Part shown: positions 15,711 through 22,829 of the stretch, piece after piece
Numbering within the stretch: position 1 is the stretch's first letter
How the letters are laid out: each line of letters begins with the position of its first letter
From: an uncultured Lachnospiraceae bacterium
GTDB taxonomy: Bacteria > Bacillota > Clostridia > Lachnospirales > Lachnospiraceae
Assembly: GCA_900554925.1 (NCBI GenBank)
Contig: USJG01000006.1
Span: 1-35,719, forward strand
Length of the DNA: 35,719 nucleotides
Direction of reading: 5' to 3'
Position numbers and translations under genes: made by a program
Notes under the pieces: generated by a model
The model's input: only the letters and a program-made list of their open reading frames with translations
Databases searched by the model: none
What the model was told of the DNA's origin: nothing

Positions 15711-16191
15711 ATTGCTCTTCTTTTTGAAGTTTATTCTTTGAAGAATCTTTCTCATGGGAGCGGTTTTGATATTTTATTTTCATAAAAGACAATATGTCCT
15801 CCTGATCGCGGGCATCTAACAGGAGAAAATAGAAAAGAAGCTGTCTTTCACGTCTATTAAGAAACTTGAATTTTTTGCTATTTTCAGGAGCATTTATAAA
15901 ATCTACGAAAAACGACAGATCATCTGTAATATCCACCTTACTATTTTGGGGTTTTAGCGCGAAGTCCATATTTATATTATAGGTAACAACCAGTTCAAGA
16001 AAGTTCTCTACAGGTACGCCATATAATTTTGCCAGATTGTACAAGGAGTTTACCGGTGGGGTAATTCTGCCTGTTTCGTAATGAGAATAAGTCTGTCTGG
16101 TAATATTCAAATGCGAAGCAACGAATTCCTGGGAATAATTGCAGGACTTTCGTAAATCCTTCAGATACTGCTCTAAGGTCTTATTTGCCAT
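15709..16191 (-). CDS. XRE-family HTH transcriptional regulator
   Basis: A 160-residue protein starting at the ATG whose reverse complement is 16189-16191, with AGAAAGGAAA upstream; an earlier in-frame ATG at 16230 lacks such a site. Residues about 5-65 form a Cro/C1-type HTH (LKDLRKSCNYSQEFVASHLN, then ITRQTYSHYETGRITPP). The C-terminal 95 residues are charged, carry FLNRRERQLLFYFLLLD, and match no domain I recognise. It is divergent from the secreted protein at 16454, and a 10-bp inverted repeat lies in the shared intergenic region, so control of itself and/or that gene is plausible but not shown. Confidence 0.85.
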   Translation of the reverse strand: MANKTLEQYLKDLRKSCNYSQEFVASHLNITRQTYSHYETGRITPPVNSLYNLAKLYGVPVENFLELVVTYNINMDFALKPQNSKVDITDDLSFFVDFINAPENSKKFKFLNRRERQLLFYFLLLDARDQEDILSFMKIKYQNRSHEKDSSKNKLQKEEQ

Positions 16192-16237
16192 GGTTTCCTT
16201 TCTGTGCAGATTTAAACGATAATACTGCACTGATCTG

Positions 16238-16276
16238 CAATTTGAAAAAATGCTTAATTACTATAATTTCAAATTG
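16238..16276. promoter_or_regulatory. Inverted repeat, candidate operator for the XRE regulator
   Basis: Perfect 10-bp arms CAATTTGAAA (16238-16247) and TTTCAAATTG (16267-16276) separated by 19 bases, about 47 bases upstream of the regulator start and just ahead of the divergent promoter. A DNA-binding site is the simplest reading, but the spacing is wide. Confidence 0.45.
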
Positions 16277-16291
16277 TATAACAAAAAATAC

Positions 16292-16320
16292 TTGAAAATA
16301 TATTAATGATAGCATATAAT
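16292..16320 (+). promoter_or_regulatory. Near-consensus sigmaA promoter for the secreted protein
   Basis: TTGAAA (16292-16297), 17 bases, TATAAT (16315-16320). The resulting leader is about 125 bases long. Confidence 0.8.
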
Positions 16321-16384
16321 TAAATATGAGCTATCGATAATAGCATTTGAGATATATTTAGTATATTTTGATAGCTTCTGCGTG

Positions 16385-16427
16385 ATGGTTATTCTGAAAG
16401 TTCCTATATTGGGAAATTTCAGACCAT
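16385..16427 (+). promoter_or_regulatory. Leader stem-loop before the secreted-protein start
   Basis: CTGAAAGTTCC (16394-16404) pairs with GGAAATTTCAG (16412-16422) with one mismatch. The stem is extended by ATGGT (16385-16389) with ACCAT (16423-16427) across a four-base bulge. It ends about 15 bases before AGGAGGAG and could stabilise the mRNA. Confidence 0.5.
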
Positions 16428-16453
16428 AAATATATCTTATAGGAGGAGAAAAA

Positions 16454-17104
16454 ATGAAAGCAAGTATCATCAAAAAAATGATGACTGGCGTGCTGGCAGC
16501 TTCCCTGGTTATGGCGCCTGTTATGAGCGTTGGAGCTACTACCACATCAGGTAACAGCACATCTTCTGCAGAAGAAGTCATTACGTCAGCTTCATCAGGC
16601 GAAGTGACAACTGTTGCTGAGGTTCCGGACACAAGCACTGTTGCAGGAGTTAAATCAACTACAGCAGGCGTTTATCTTGCAACTGGTGTAAATGGAAGCG
16701 TTGTTACAACAAGCGTTGCAGCTATTGCAGAAGGGTATGGCTTAACCGGATCAGAAAAGCCCTATGCAAAATTTTCTAATCTGGACGCTAAAAAAAGTCC
16801 TCTTGCCAAGGCAGCAATTGATTTAGCAGCACAGGCAAAAGGAGCTGTAGTTGGCCCTATGCTCAATATTGAGTTAGGTAAGATGACTGCAGGTAAGTAC
16901 AGTTTACTTTCTGCTGAAGGTGCAGCAATCAGGATTTCCTTAGGCATTCCTAAGAACTTTGCGCAGACTGACAGCACATATGCAGTAGTATGTGTCCGTG
17001 CAGGCGGCGCAGTAACAATTCTGGAAGATGTTGACAGCAATCCGGATACTGTTACCTTTGATACAACCGGCGGTGCAGGCGCATATGCAATTATCAGATA
17101 CTAA
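16454..17104 (+). CDS. Secreted protein of unknown function
   Basis: A 216-residue exported protein. Residues 1-28 are a classical signal peptide (KKMMTGVLAASLVMAPVMSVGA, cleaved after the last Ala). Residues about 29-60 are a Ser/Thr-rich linker. The rest is Ala/Gly/Val-rich with no cysteines. The C-terminal 55 residues, with VCVRAGGAVTILEDVDSNPDTVTF and a final YAIIRY, resemble the beta-rich terminal domain found on many Lachnospiraceae surface proteins that end in TF.TD.FSTYA. No catalytic motif or sortase signal is visible. AGGAGGAG and a near-consensus promoter suggest strong expression. Function unknown. Confidence 0.75.
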   Translation: MKASIIKKMMTGVLAASLVMAPVMSVGATTTSGNSTSSAEEVITSASSGEVTTVAEVPDTSTVAGVKSTTAGVYLATGVNGSVVTTSVAAIAEGYGLTGSEKPYAKFSNLDAKKSPLAKAAIDLAAQAKGAVVGPMLNIELGKMTAGKYSLLSAEGAAIRISLGIPKNFAQTDSTYAVVCVRAGGAVTILEDVDSNPDTVTFDTTGGAGAYAIIRY

Positions 17105-17143
17105 TTGGTATGTGCAGGTGAGATAAAATTTTTCAGGTTAAAT

Positions 17144-17173
17144 GGGAGGAACCGGTCAAAATCCGGTTTCTCC
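17144..17173 (+). other. Hairpin between the secreted-protein gene and the glycan genes
   Basis: GGGAGGAACCGG (17144-17155) pairs with CCGGTTTCTCC (17163-17173) with a one-base bulge and a seven-base loop. The trailing bases TGCTCACTGTT are not a T run, so read-through with partial termination, or an mRNA-processing structure, is more likely than full termination. Confidence 0.4.
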
Positions 17174-17194
17174 TGCTCACTGTTAAAAGGACAT

Positions 17195-18988
17195 ATGAAA
17201 AATGCAATGCACTTCATTAGAAAAGCAAATATTTATTTAGTATTTATTATTCTTATCATATTTGGTATTTTCCAATACGGAATTAATAAAATCTGTGGGT
17301 TTACACTGGTTCCTGATGAATTTGGATATTGGGCAAGCGCCGCAGGAAAGGTGGGATATAATTGGTCCCCGATAGCATCTTTAGGGTCTTATTATTCCTT
17401 TGGCTACAGCTTTGTGTTGATTCCCATCCTTAAATTATTTCAAAACGGAGTGACCGCGTACAGAGCAGCGGTCGGCATCAATATGCTGCTGATGTGTGGG
17501 AGCGTGTTTTTGATGCAGGGAATTTTAAAGAGAATCTTTCCGGAGTTGGATGAGATAAGGAGAGTGTTCATCTGTGGAACCGCTGTACTGTATCCCTCAT
17601 GGATTTTTTATATGCAGATGACTATGGCAGAAGCACTGCTGATGTTTTTGTTTGTGCTTATTACTTATTTGTTCCTTTGCCTGATGAAGAATGCAAAAGT
17701 GCTGACTGCGGTTTGTCTGGCAGCGTCACTTATCTATCTATATTGTGTACATATGAGAACGGTAGGTGTTCTGATTGCCTGCGTAATTACACTGGTTTTT
17801 TGGATGGTTATGGAGCGTCCTGAGATGAAGGTCGTATTGGTATTCTGGGGAATCCTGCTGTTATTTCTGCTGCTGGCGGTGGCATTGAAGCAAAGTACCA
17901 TTGAGCAGGTCTTTTCGGGCGCAGATGCCCAGGTACTGGCAGGCAACGATTATGGAAGCCAGTGGGGAAAGTTTAAACAGATATTTACTGCCCGTGGAAT
18001 GATACAGCTTGTCAAGGAAGCGGGTGCGAAACTATTTTATTTGGGCCTTGCCAGTTTTGGCATATTTTACTGGGGAATTGTATGGGCTGTTAAAGAACTT
18101 GTTTCGCTGGTCAGGAAATTTCGAACAAGAGAAAAGAGAAAGGCTGAAGAATGGATAGCACTTTTTCTTATTCTATCTGCGGCAGGCGAAATTTTAATCA
18201 GCAGCATTTATATGTATCAGGGCAAACTTATAGATACATTGATTTATGGAAGATATGATGAATTTATCGTGCCTGTTTTTCTGCTGGCTGGTATTGCCGC
18301 AATGAGCAGGAGCAGGTGGATTTTTCCGGGGACACTGCTTATGGGAACTGGGACAGGATTGTTCATTCCTGTTATCTTAAATTACATAGAAGCAAAAAAC
18401 ATGGATGGCATAAGAGGATATATGGTGGCAGGAATCAGTTATCTTTTAAAGGAGGAGAACCTGAACGTGTATCTTTTTTTCAGAGATACATGGATGCTTG
18501 GATTTGGCGTAATGCTTATAACAGCCTTTCTTGTCTGGGCGGCAAGAAAAAGCAGCAGCGCATCATGGCTGCTGTCAGGAATCATAGCTCTTGAAATTGC
18601 TGCCGGATTGCAGATAAGTCATCATTATACTTACCGTGTTAATAATTCAAATTTTATGGATTTATATATTGCAGAAGAAATCAGAGATCAAATCGGCCCG
18701 GAAGACAGAGTGGCGTATCTGGATGAGGGAAAACCGGAGTATATTGATTTTATTCAAATGCAGCTTAGAGATAAGACTATAGAGGTTATACAGAAGGAGA
18801 CAATACCTGGGGAAAATGACTGTCTGTCAGGGGAGGACTCTGATAGAAAGGGATTGTTTTTGATTACTCATATTGATACACAGTACAAGGATGAATTAGA
18901 CAAAGTGTTTGATACCAGCATTCGGTCCAATACTTTTTATTTATATTATAACAAAGAAGAATATAGAAAGGGTATGACATCAGGATGA
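17195..18988 (+). CDS. Polytopic GT-C-like glycosyltransferase (first of two related proteins)
   Basis: A 597-residue membrane protein with about 11-13 helices and a soluble C-terminal domain (about 480-597). D41-E42 in LVPDEFGYWASAAG, in the first extracytoplasmic loop, fits the acidic catalytic pair of GT-C enzymes, which take sugars from polyprenyl-phosphate donors on the outer membrane face. ATG 17195 has AAAAGGA just upstream and is preferred over the upstream TTG 17105. It overlaps the next gene by four bases (ATGA); that gene is a polyprenyl-phosphate sugar synthase, which supports a donor-enzyme pair. A related protein lies at 27112 (DEFG motif). An O-antigen-modification role is inferred. 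Confidence 0.7.
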   Translation: MKNAMHFIRKANIYLVFIILIIFGIFQYGINKICGFTLVPDEFGYWASAAGKVGYNWSPIASLGSYYSFGYSFVLIPILKLFQNGVTAYRAAVGINMLLMCGSVFLMQGILKRIFPELDEIRRVFICGTAVLYPSWIFYMQMTMAEALLMFLFVLITYLFLCLMKNAKVLTAVCLAASLIYLYCVHMRTVGVLIACVITLVFWMVMERPEMKVVLVFWGILLLFLLLAVALKQSTIEQVFSGADAQVLAGNDYGSQWGKFKQIFTARGMIQLVKEAGAKLFYLGLASFGIFYWGIVWAVKELVSLVRKFRTREKRKAEEWIALFLILSAAGEILISSIYMYQGKLIDTLIYGRYDEFIVPVFLLAGIAAMSRSRWIFPGTLLMGTGTGLFIPVILNYIEAKNMDGIRGYMVAGISYLLKEENLNVYLFFRDTWMLGFGVMLITAFLVWAARKSSSASWLLSGIIALEIAAGLQISHHYTYRVNNSNFMDLYIAEEIRDQIGPEDRVAYLDEGKPEYIDFIQMQLRDKTIEVIQKETIPGENDCLSGEDSDRKGLFLITHIDTQYKDELDKVFDTSIRSNTFYLYYNKEEYRKGMTSG

Positions 18989-19950
18989 AACTAATCATAC
19001 AGATTCCCTGCTACAATGAAGCGGAGACCCTGGAAATAGCCTTAAATGACTTGCCCAGGGAGATAAAGGGAATTGATGAAATTGAATATCTGATCATCAA
19101 TGACGGAAGCAGTGACAATACAGTGGAGGTTGCCAGAAACTGGGGTGTTCACCATGTGGTCAATTTTAAACAAAACAAAGGGCTTGCCAAGGGATTCATG
19201 GCGGGAATTGATGGGGGCCTTAGAAATGGCGCAGATATTATTGTAAATACCGATGCGGATAACCAATACTGTGCCGAAGATATTGCGGCATTGATTCAGC
19301 CTATCTTAGAGGGAAAGGCAGATATGGTGATTGGAGCAAGGCCGATTGATCAGACGGAGCATTTTTCTTATATAAAAAAGAAATTGCAGCATTTTGGAAG
19401 CTGGGTAGTGCGAAGGGCATCCAATACGGATATACCGGACGCACCCAGTGGTTTCCGCGCTTATTCCAGAGAAGCGGCAATGCGGCTGAATGTGGTCAAT
19501 GATTATACTTACACCCTGGAAACCATTGTGCAGGCAGGGCGGGAAAAGATCGCCATAACCAGCGTACCAGTCCGTACCAATGCAGAGCTGCGTCCCTCCA
19601 GACTGTTTAACAGCATCTGGGGATATGTTAAGAAAAGCATGCTGACAATTTTGCGGGCTTATATGATGTACAAGCCTCTAAAATGCTTTTCCTATCTGGC
19701 TATGGTCCCGATAGCAATAGGGCTGCTTATTGGATTCAGGTTCCTATATTATATGGCAGTGGGACAATCCGGCGGACATGTGCAGTCATTAATATTGGCG
19801 TGTACCTTAATTATTATAGGATTTCTGACCTTTATGATTGGATTGGTGGCGGATGTGATTGCGGCCAACAGAAAGATTTTGCAGGATACCCAGTATCATG
19901 CCAGAAAAGCCGAGTATGACGCCCTTTACTTGCAGATGAAGATGGAATAA
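18985..19950 (+). CDS. GT2 polyprenyl-phosphate sugar synthase (GtrB/DPM1-like)
   Basis: A 321-residue protein. Residues 1-225 form a GT-A domain with PCYNEAETL at the N-terminus, NDGSSDNT (39-46) and the metal-binding D90-A-D92 (IIVNTDADNQY). PDAPSGFRAYSREAA is typical of dolichyl/undecaprenyl-phosphate sugar synthases. Two C-terminal helices (about 232-256 and 266-290) match GtrB-like enzymes. It should transfer a sugar from a nucleotide donor to undecaprenyl phosphate on the cytoplasmic side, feeding the GT-C enzyme with which it overlaps by four bases. The sugar is not predictable. Confidence 0.85.
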   Translation: MKLIIQIPCYNEAETLEIALNDLPREIKGIDEIEYLIINDGSSDNTVEVARNWGVHHVVNFKQNKGLAKGFMAGIDGGLRNGADIIVNTDADNQYCAEDIAALIQPILEGKADMVIGARPIDQTEHFSYIKKKLQHFGSWVVRRASNTDIPDAPSGFRAYSREAAMRLNVVNDYTYTLETIVQAGREKIAITSVPVRTNAELRPSRLFNSIWGYVKKSMLTILRAYMMYKPLKCFSYLAMVPIAIGLLIGFRFLYYMAVGQSGGHVQSLILACTLIIIGFLTFMIGLVADVIAANRKILQDTQYHARKAEYDALYLQMKME

Positions 19951-19972
19951 AAATTTGTTTTTATTATTTTTT
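19946..19972 (+). terminator. Possible A/T-only terminator
   Basis: AATAAAAA (19946-19953) pairs with TTTTTATT (19958-19965) around TTTG, followed by ATTTTTT. The stem has no G-C pairs, so efficiency is doubtful. Confidence 0.35.
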
Positions 19973-19975
19973 GGT

Positions 19976-20039
19976 ACCTTGAAAATTTCATATTTTATAT
20001 CAGGATTTTCTTGCAGAAGGGGAGGAACTCTGCTATAGT
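19976..20039 (+). promoter_or_regulatory. Rpn cassette A: 5' conserved motif plus promoter
   Basis: The motif at 19976-20007 begins ACCTTGA and continues as an A/T-rich stretch ending TATATCAGGATT. It recurs at 22579 and 35161, and its inverse is the left arm of the cassette's terminator (21245-21262 and beyond). A promoter follows: TTGCAG (20011-20016), 17 bases, TATAGT (20034-20039). The leader of about 185 bases before the Rpn start has an inverted repeat TATCCCAT / ATGGGATA. Confidence 0.7.
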
Positions 20040-20226
20040 GAAAAAAGAAACAAATCTAATTTCAGGATATTTTCTATTTTTCATTGGGGTTTTACTATTC
20101 AAATCAGAAATTCTAAGCAAAATATCCCATTTAAAATTTCATACAGTACATGGGATAGAGTTTTAGATATTCTTGATCAAATGGTATATTTACTGCTTTA
20201 TTTCATGTCGGAAAGGCAGGCAGATA

Positions 20227-21213
20227 ATGAAGCAGATGATTCCTAATTCCCAAATAAGGGACAGCTCCAGCAAGATCATTTTTGGAGACCCGCATTTGTG
20301 TTCGCAGTTTTTGAGGGGATATGTAAATATTCCCCTGTTAAAAGATGTGCAGCCAGAAGACATTGAAGATGTGTCAGAGCGCTATGTACATATGTTTATT
20401 GAGGAAAGAAACTCGGATGTGGTGAAAAAAGTTCATCTGAAAGGAAGCGAAACATCGTTATTTTTAGTTTCTCTTATTGAACATAAATCCCAGGTGGATT
20501 ATAATGTAATTATGCAGATACTGCGTTATATAGTATTCATATGGGAAGATTACGAGAAAGAAAAGGAAAGGGAACACAGCGGAATCAGTAAAACGAAGGA
20601 TTTCAAGTATCCGCCGGTTCTGCCGATCATTTATTATGATGGAACTGCTGATTGGAACGAGGGGCTTAAACTTGCGGATAGGGTTTTCCTAAGTGATGTT
20701 TTTGAAAGCTATATTCCCAACTTCAAATGTATTCTGGTGCAGCTTAAAGATTACAGTAATGCAGAAATCATGAAGCGGAAGGATGAACTGTCCATAGTAA
20801 TGATGATCAGTAAGCTGCAGAAGGCAACAGATTTTGCAGCGATAAGTAAGGATGTAAATGCAGATTATTTAAATGAAGTTACGTCCGGGTCGCCTGAGTA
20901 TCTGCTGGATATTATAGCACAGATAGTAGAAATTCTGCTTTTAAAAGTAAATGTGCCGCGCAAGGAAGCAGAGGCATTTGCAGGACAGGTAAAGGAGAGG
21001 CCTATGGGAGAGTTATTTGCAAATTTTGAAGCATATGATGTGCAGGCAACACGAAAAGAGGCAAGAGAGGAAGGGATAGCCGAAGGAATTGTTCATTCCA
21101 TAAGGATGATGAGAGAGGTATCCGTTTCCAGAGAAGCAACAAAGCAGCAGCTGATCAAGCAGTTTGATCTGAGCCCTGAGGCTGCGGAAGAAAATCTGAG
21201 ATTGTATTGGTAA
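20227..21213 (+). CDS. Rpn-family PD-(D/E)XK nuclease, copy A
   Basis: A 328-residue protein of the Rpn/PDDEXK transposase-like family (recombination-promoting nucleases such as E. coli RpnA). The nuclease core is in the N-terminal half: D64 (SDVV) and E85-H86-K87 (VSLIEHKS). The block FKYPPVLPIIYYDG (about 122-135) is typical. The C-terminal part from about 255 is charged and helical. ATG 20227 is chosen because GGCAGGCAG precedes it and because it gives the same N-terminus (about 12 residues before DSSSK) as copy B. It lies alone, in its own promoter-terminator cassette, inside a glycan locus. Rpn proteins are DNases linked to RecA-independent recombination and phage defence. Confidence 0.88.
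   Translation: MKQMIPNSQIRDSSSKIIFGDPHLCSQFLRGYVNIPLLKDVQPEDIEDVSERYVHMFIEERNSDVVKKVHLKGSETSLFLVSLIEHKSQVDYNVIMQILRYIVFIWEDYEKEKEREHSGISKTKDFKYPPVLPIIYYDGTADWNEGLKLADRVFLSDVFESYIPNFKCILVQLKDYSNAEIMKRKDELSIVMMISKLQKATDFAAISKDVNADYLNEVTSGSPEYLLDIIAQIVEILLLKVNVPRKEAEAFAGQVKERPMGELFANFEAYDVQATRKEAREEGIAEGIVHSIRMMREVSVSREATKQQLIKQFDLSPEAAEENLRLYW
21004..21213 (+). CDS. Candidate intragenic Rpn small protein (copy A C-terminus)
   Basis: Inside the Rpn gene, AAGGAG (20992-20997) sits six bases before the in-frame ATG at 21004 (codon 260), giving a 69-residue protein. The same spacing and codon position occur in copy B, and the same site is in the decayed copy C. In E. coli, rpnA has been reported to encode such a C-terminal small protein that blocks the full-length toxin. 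The site could also be a by-product of conserved Lys-Glu codons. Confidence 0.5.
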   Translation: MGELFANFEAYDVQATRKEAREEGIAEGIVHSIRMMREVSVSREATKQQLIKQFDLSPEAAEENLRLYW

Positions 21214-21244
21214 GGTAGAATAAATTTATAGCAATATATGAAAG

Positions 21245-21312
21245 AATCCTGATATAAAGTATGAAATAACGCCGAATGGTAAGGCGTGGATACTTTGTGT
21301 CGGGATTTTTTT
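21245..21312 (+). terminator. Terminator closing Rpn cassette A
   Basis: An 18-bp stem, arms 21245-21262 and 21290-21307 (three G-U wobbles), with an inner ACGCC/GGCGT hairpin and a following T run. The left arm plus GAAAT is the inverse of the 5' motif at 19985-20006, so the cassette is bounded by inverted repeats of about 22 bp. Confidence 0.85.
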
Positions 21313-21347
21313 ACGCTGTTAGGCGTATTTGAAGGGAAGATAGCATA

Positions 21348-22376
21348 ATGGAATTGAAAATTCAGGCAGTGGTAGTTACTTATAATAGAAAAGAACTTTT
21401 GAGGGAATGTATAGATGCATTATTTCGACAAACTGCCTCTTTGGAGAAAATTATTGTTGTAGATAATGCAAGTATTGATGGTACCGAAAGCTACCTAAAA
21501 GAAAATGGATATTTAAACAGCCTTCAAATACAGTATGTGAAGCTCCCAGAGAATATTGGGGGAGCAGGTGGCTTTTATGAGGGCATGAAACTGGCCGCAA
21601 AGAGTAGACCTGATTGGATTTGGATTATGGATGACGATGTTGTTCCTGCAGAGACGGCATTAGAGGAACTGATAAAAGCTATTGATATAATTCATGGAAA
21701 GGTTAGCTTTCTGGCAAGCGCTGTACGAGGAATAAATGGAGAAGCAATGAATGTACCTAAGATTGCCAGAGAGCAGTTCAATAAATATCTCGACTGGTAC
21801 CAATATCTCGATAAGGGAATTGTAAAGATTGCAAAAGCAACATTTGTATCGCTTCTGATTAGCATGAAAGCAGTAGAGGTGTGTGGATACCCATGGAAAG
21901 AGTTTTTTATTTGGGGTGATGATTCAGAATATACACAGAGAATAATAAGAGATTACGGGCCGGCATATATGGTTGGGAGCAGCCGGGTCTTACATAAACG
22001 GGTAAGCGCTGAAGAGTTATCTATCGTAAAGGAACAAAATAAAAAACGAATACCAATGTATTTTTATTATTACAGGAATAATCTGATTGGATTTTGGGAG
22101 TATGAAAATGTATTGTATAGATTTCTATGTCTGGGGAAATTAGGCTATGATTTCCTGGAGGTATTAATAAAAGGAAAATATAAGTTGAAGAAAATGGGAG
22201 TTATTTTGAAAGCATTTATTGCTTTTGTGTTTGGAAGTTACGATAGAAAAGCGTTTCAAGACAGGGCACAGGATGCTGGATTATATAAAGAAATGCTTAT
22301 AAATGGAGATAGCAATATCAAGGCGGCCCAAAAGTATGACTATTCGGATGTTAAAAAAGCAGATAATCAGGAATGA
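21348..22376 (+). CDS. GT2 glycosyltransferase (rhamnosyl/galactofuranosyltransferase-like)
   Basis: A 342-residue GT-A enzyme. AVVVTYNRKELLRECIDAL is the N-terminal nucleotide-binding block; VVDNASIDGT (37-46) and D95-D96-D97 (WIWIMDDDV) hold the metal. W189-G-D191-D192-SEYTQR (FFIWGDDSEYTQR) matches the catalytic region of rhamnosyl- and Galf-transferases, which often need no membrane helix. GAAGGGAAGA precedes the ATG. The gene is sandwiched between the two intact Rpn cassettes and is followed at once by a GT4 fragment. It likely adds a sugar to the lipid-linked repeat unit; donor and acceptor are unknown. Confidence 0.85.
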   Translation: MELKIQAVVVTYNRKELLRECIDALFRQTASLEKIIVVDNASIDGTESYLKENGYLNSLQIQYVKLPENIGGAGGFYEGMKLAAKSRPDWIWIMDDDVVPAETALEELIKAIDIIHGKVSFLASAVRGINGEAMNVPKIAREQFNKYLDWYQYLDKGIVKIAKATFVSLLISMKAVEVCGYPWKEFFIWGDDSEYTQRIIRDYGPAYMVGSSRVLHKRVSAEELSIVKEQNKKRIPMYFYYYRNNLIGFWEYENVLYRFLCLGKLGYDFLEVLIKGKYKLKKMGVILKAFIAFVFGSYDRKAFQDRAQDAGLYKEMLINGDSNIKAAQKYDYSDVKKADNQE

Positions 22377-22578
22377 TGGAATAAAAGACTCAGTAGAAAT
22401 CATTGATGGTTACATCCCTGACAATGAAGTGGAAAAGTATTTTATGACATGTGATATAGTAGTGTTTCCTTATGAGTCGGAAACACAGAGAGGCATTGTA
22501 CAAATTGCGTATAGATTTGATAAGCCATTTATTGATAGAGAGTCCTGTTGCGAGATAAAGCGAGTAGCCAGAAACTGA
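22372..22578 (+). pseudogene. C-terminal fragment of a GT4 glycosyltransferase
   Basis: The frame shows VEIIDGYIPDNEVEKYF, then DIVVFPYESETQRGIVQIAY and DKPFI, which is the donor-binding part of a GT4 enzyme (canonically followed by a VGGLPE-type segment). Here homology stops after KPFI and an unrelated 14-residue tail ends at the TGA directly before the 5' motif of Rpn cassette B. It starts on the end of the GT2 gene with no N-terminal domain and no ribosome binding site of its own. It is a remnant cut by rearrangement. Confidence 0.8.
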
Positions 22579-22642
22579 ACCTTGACAATTTCATATTTTA
22601 TATCAGAATTATCTTGCATAGCTGTTAAGCATCTGCTATATT
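22579..22642 (+). promoter_or_regulatory. Rpn cassette B: 5' conserved motif plus promoter
   Basis: The motif (22579-22610, ACCTTGACAATTTC onward) matches cassette A with few changes and starts at the base after the stop of the GT4 fragment. The promoter is TTGCAT (22614-22619), 17 bases, TATATT (22637-22642). The leader of about 185 bases contains TATCCC / GGGAT pairing and two tandem CTGCCGCAG units (22771-22789). Confidence 0.7.
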
Positions 22643-22829
22643 GATAATAGATTTCGTATCTGTTCTGAGATGCATTTCTAAAATCTGGCCAGGGGCCATG
22701 CTTTATATTCAAAGAATTTCAAACAGTATCCCGAAACACAATTTTATATGGAAGTGCATGGGATGCGGAAACTGCCGCAGCTGCCGCAGGGGAGGTCTGT
22801 ATGCCATGCCGGAAAGGAAGGTATTACAG

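Noticed and set aside
17105..17194. N-terminal extension of the first GT-C-like protein from TTG 17105
   Set aside because: It would include a hairpin region and has no upstream ribosome binding site; ATG 17195 has AAAAGGA and starts at the first membrane helix.
22641..22829. Longer start for Rpn copy B
   Set aside because: That stretch is the conserved leader of the cassette; copy A aligns only from the equivalent of 22830.
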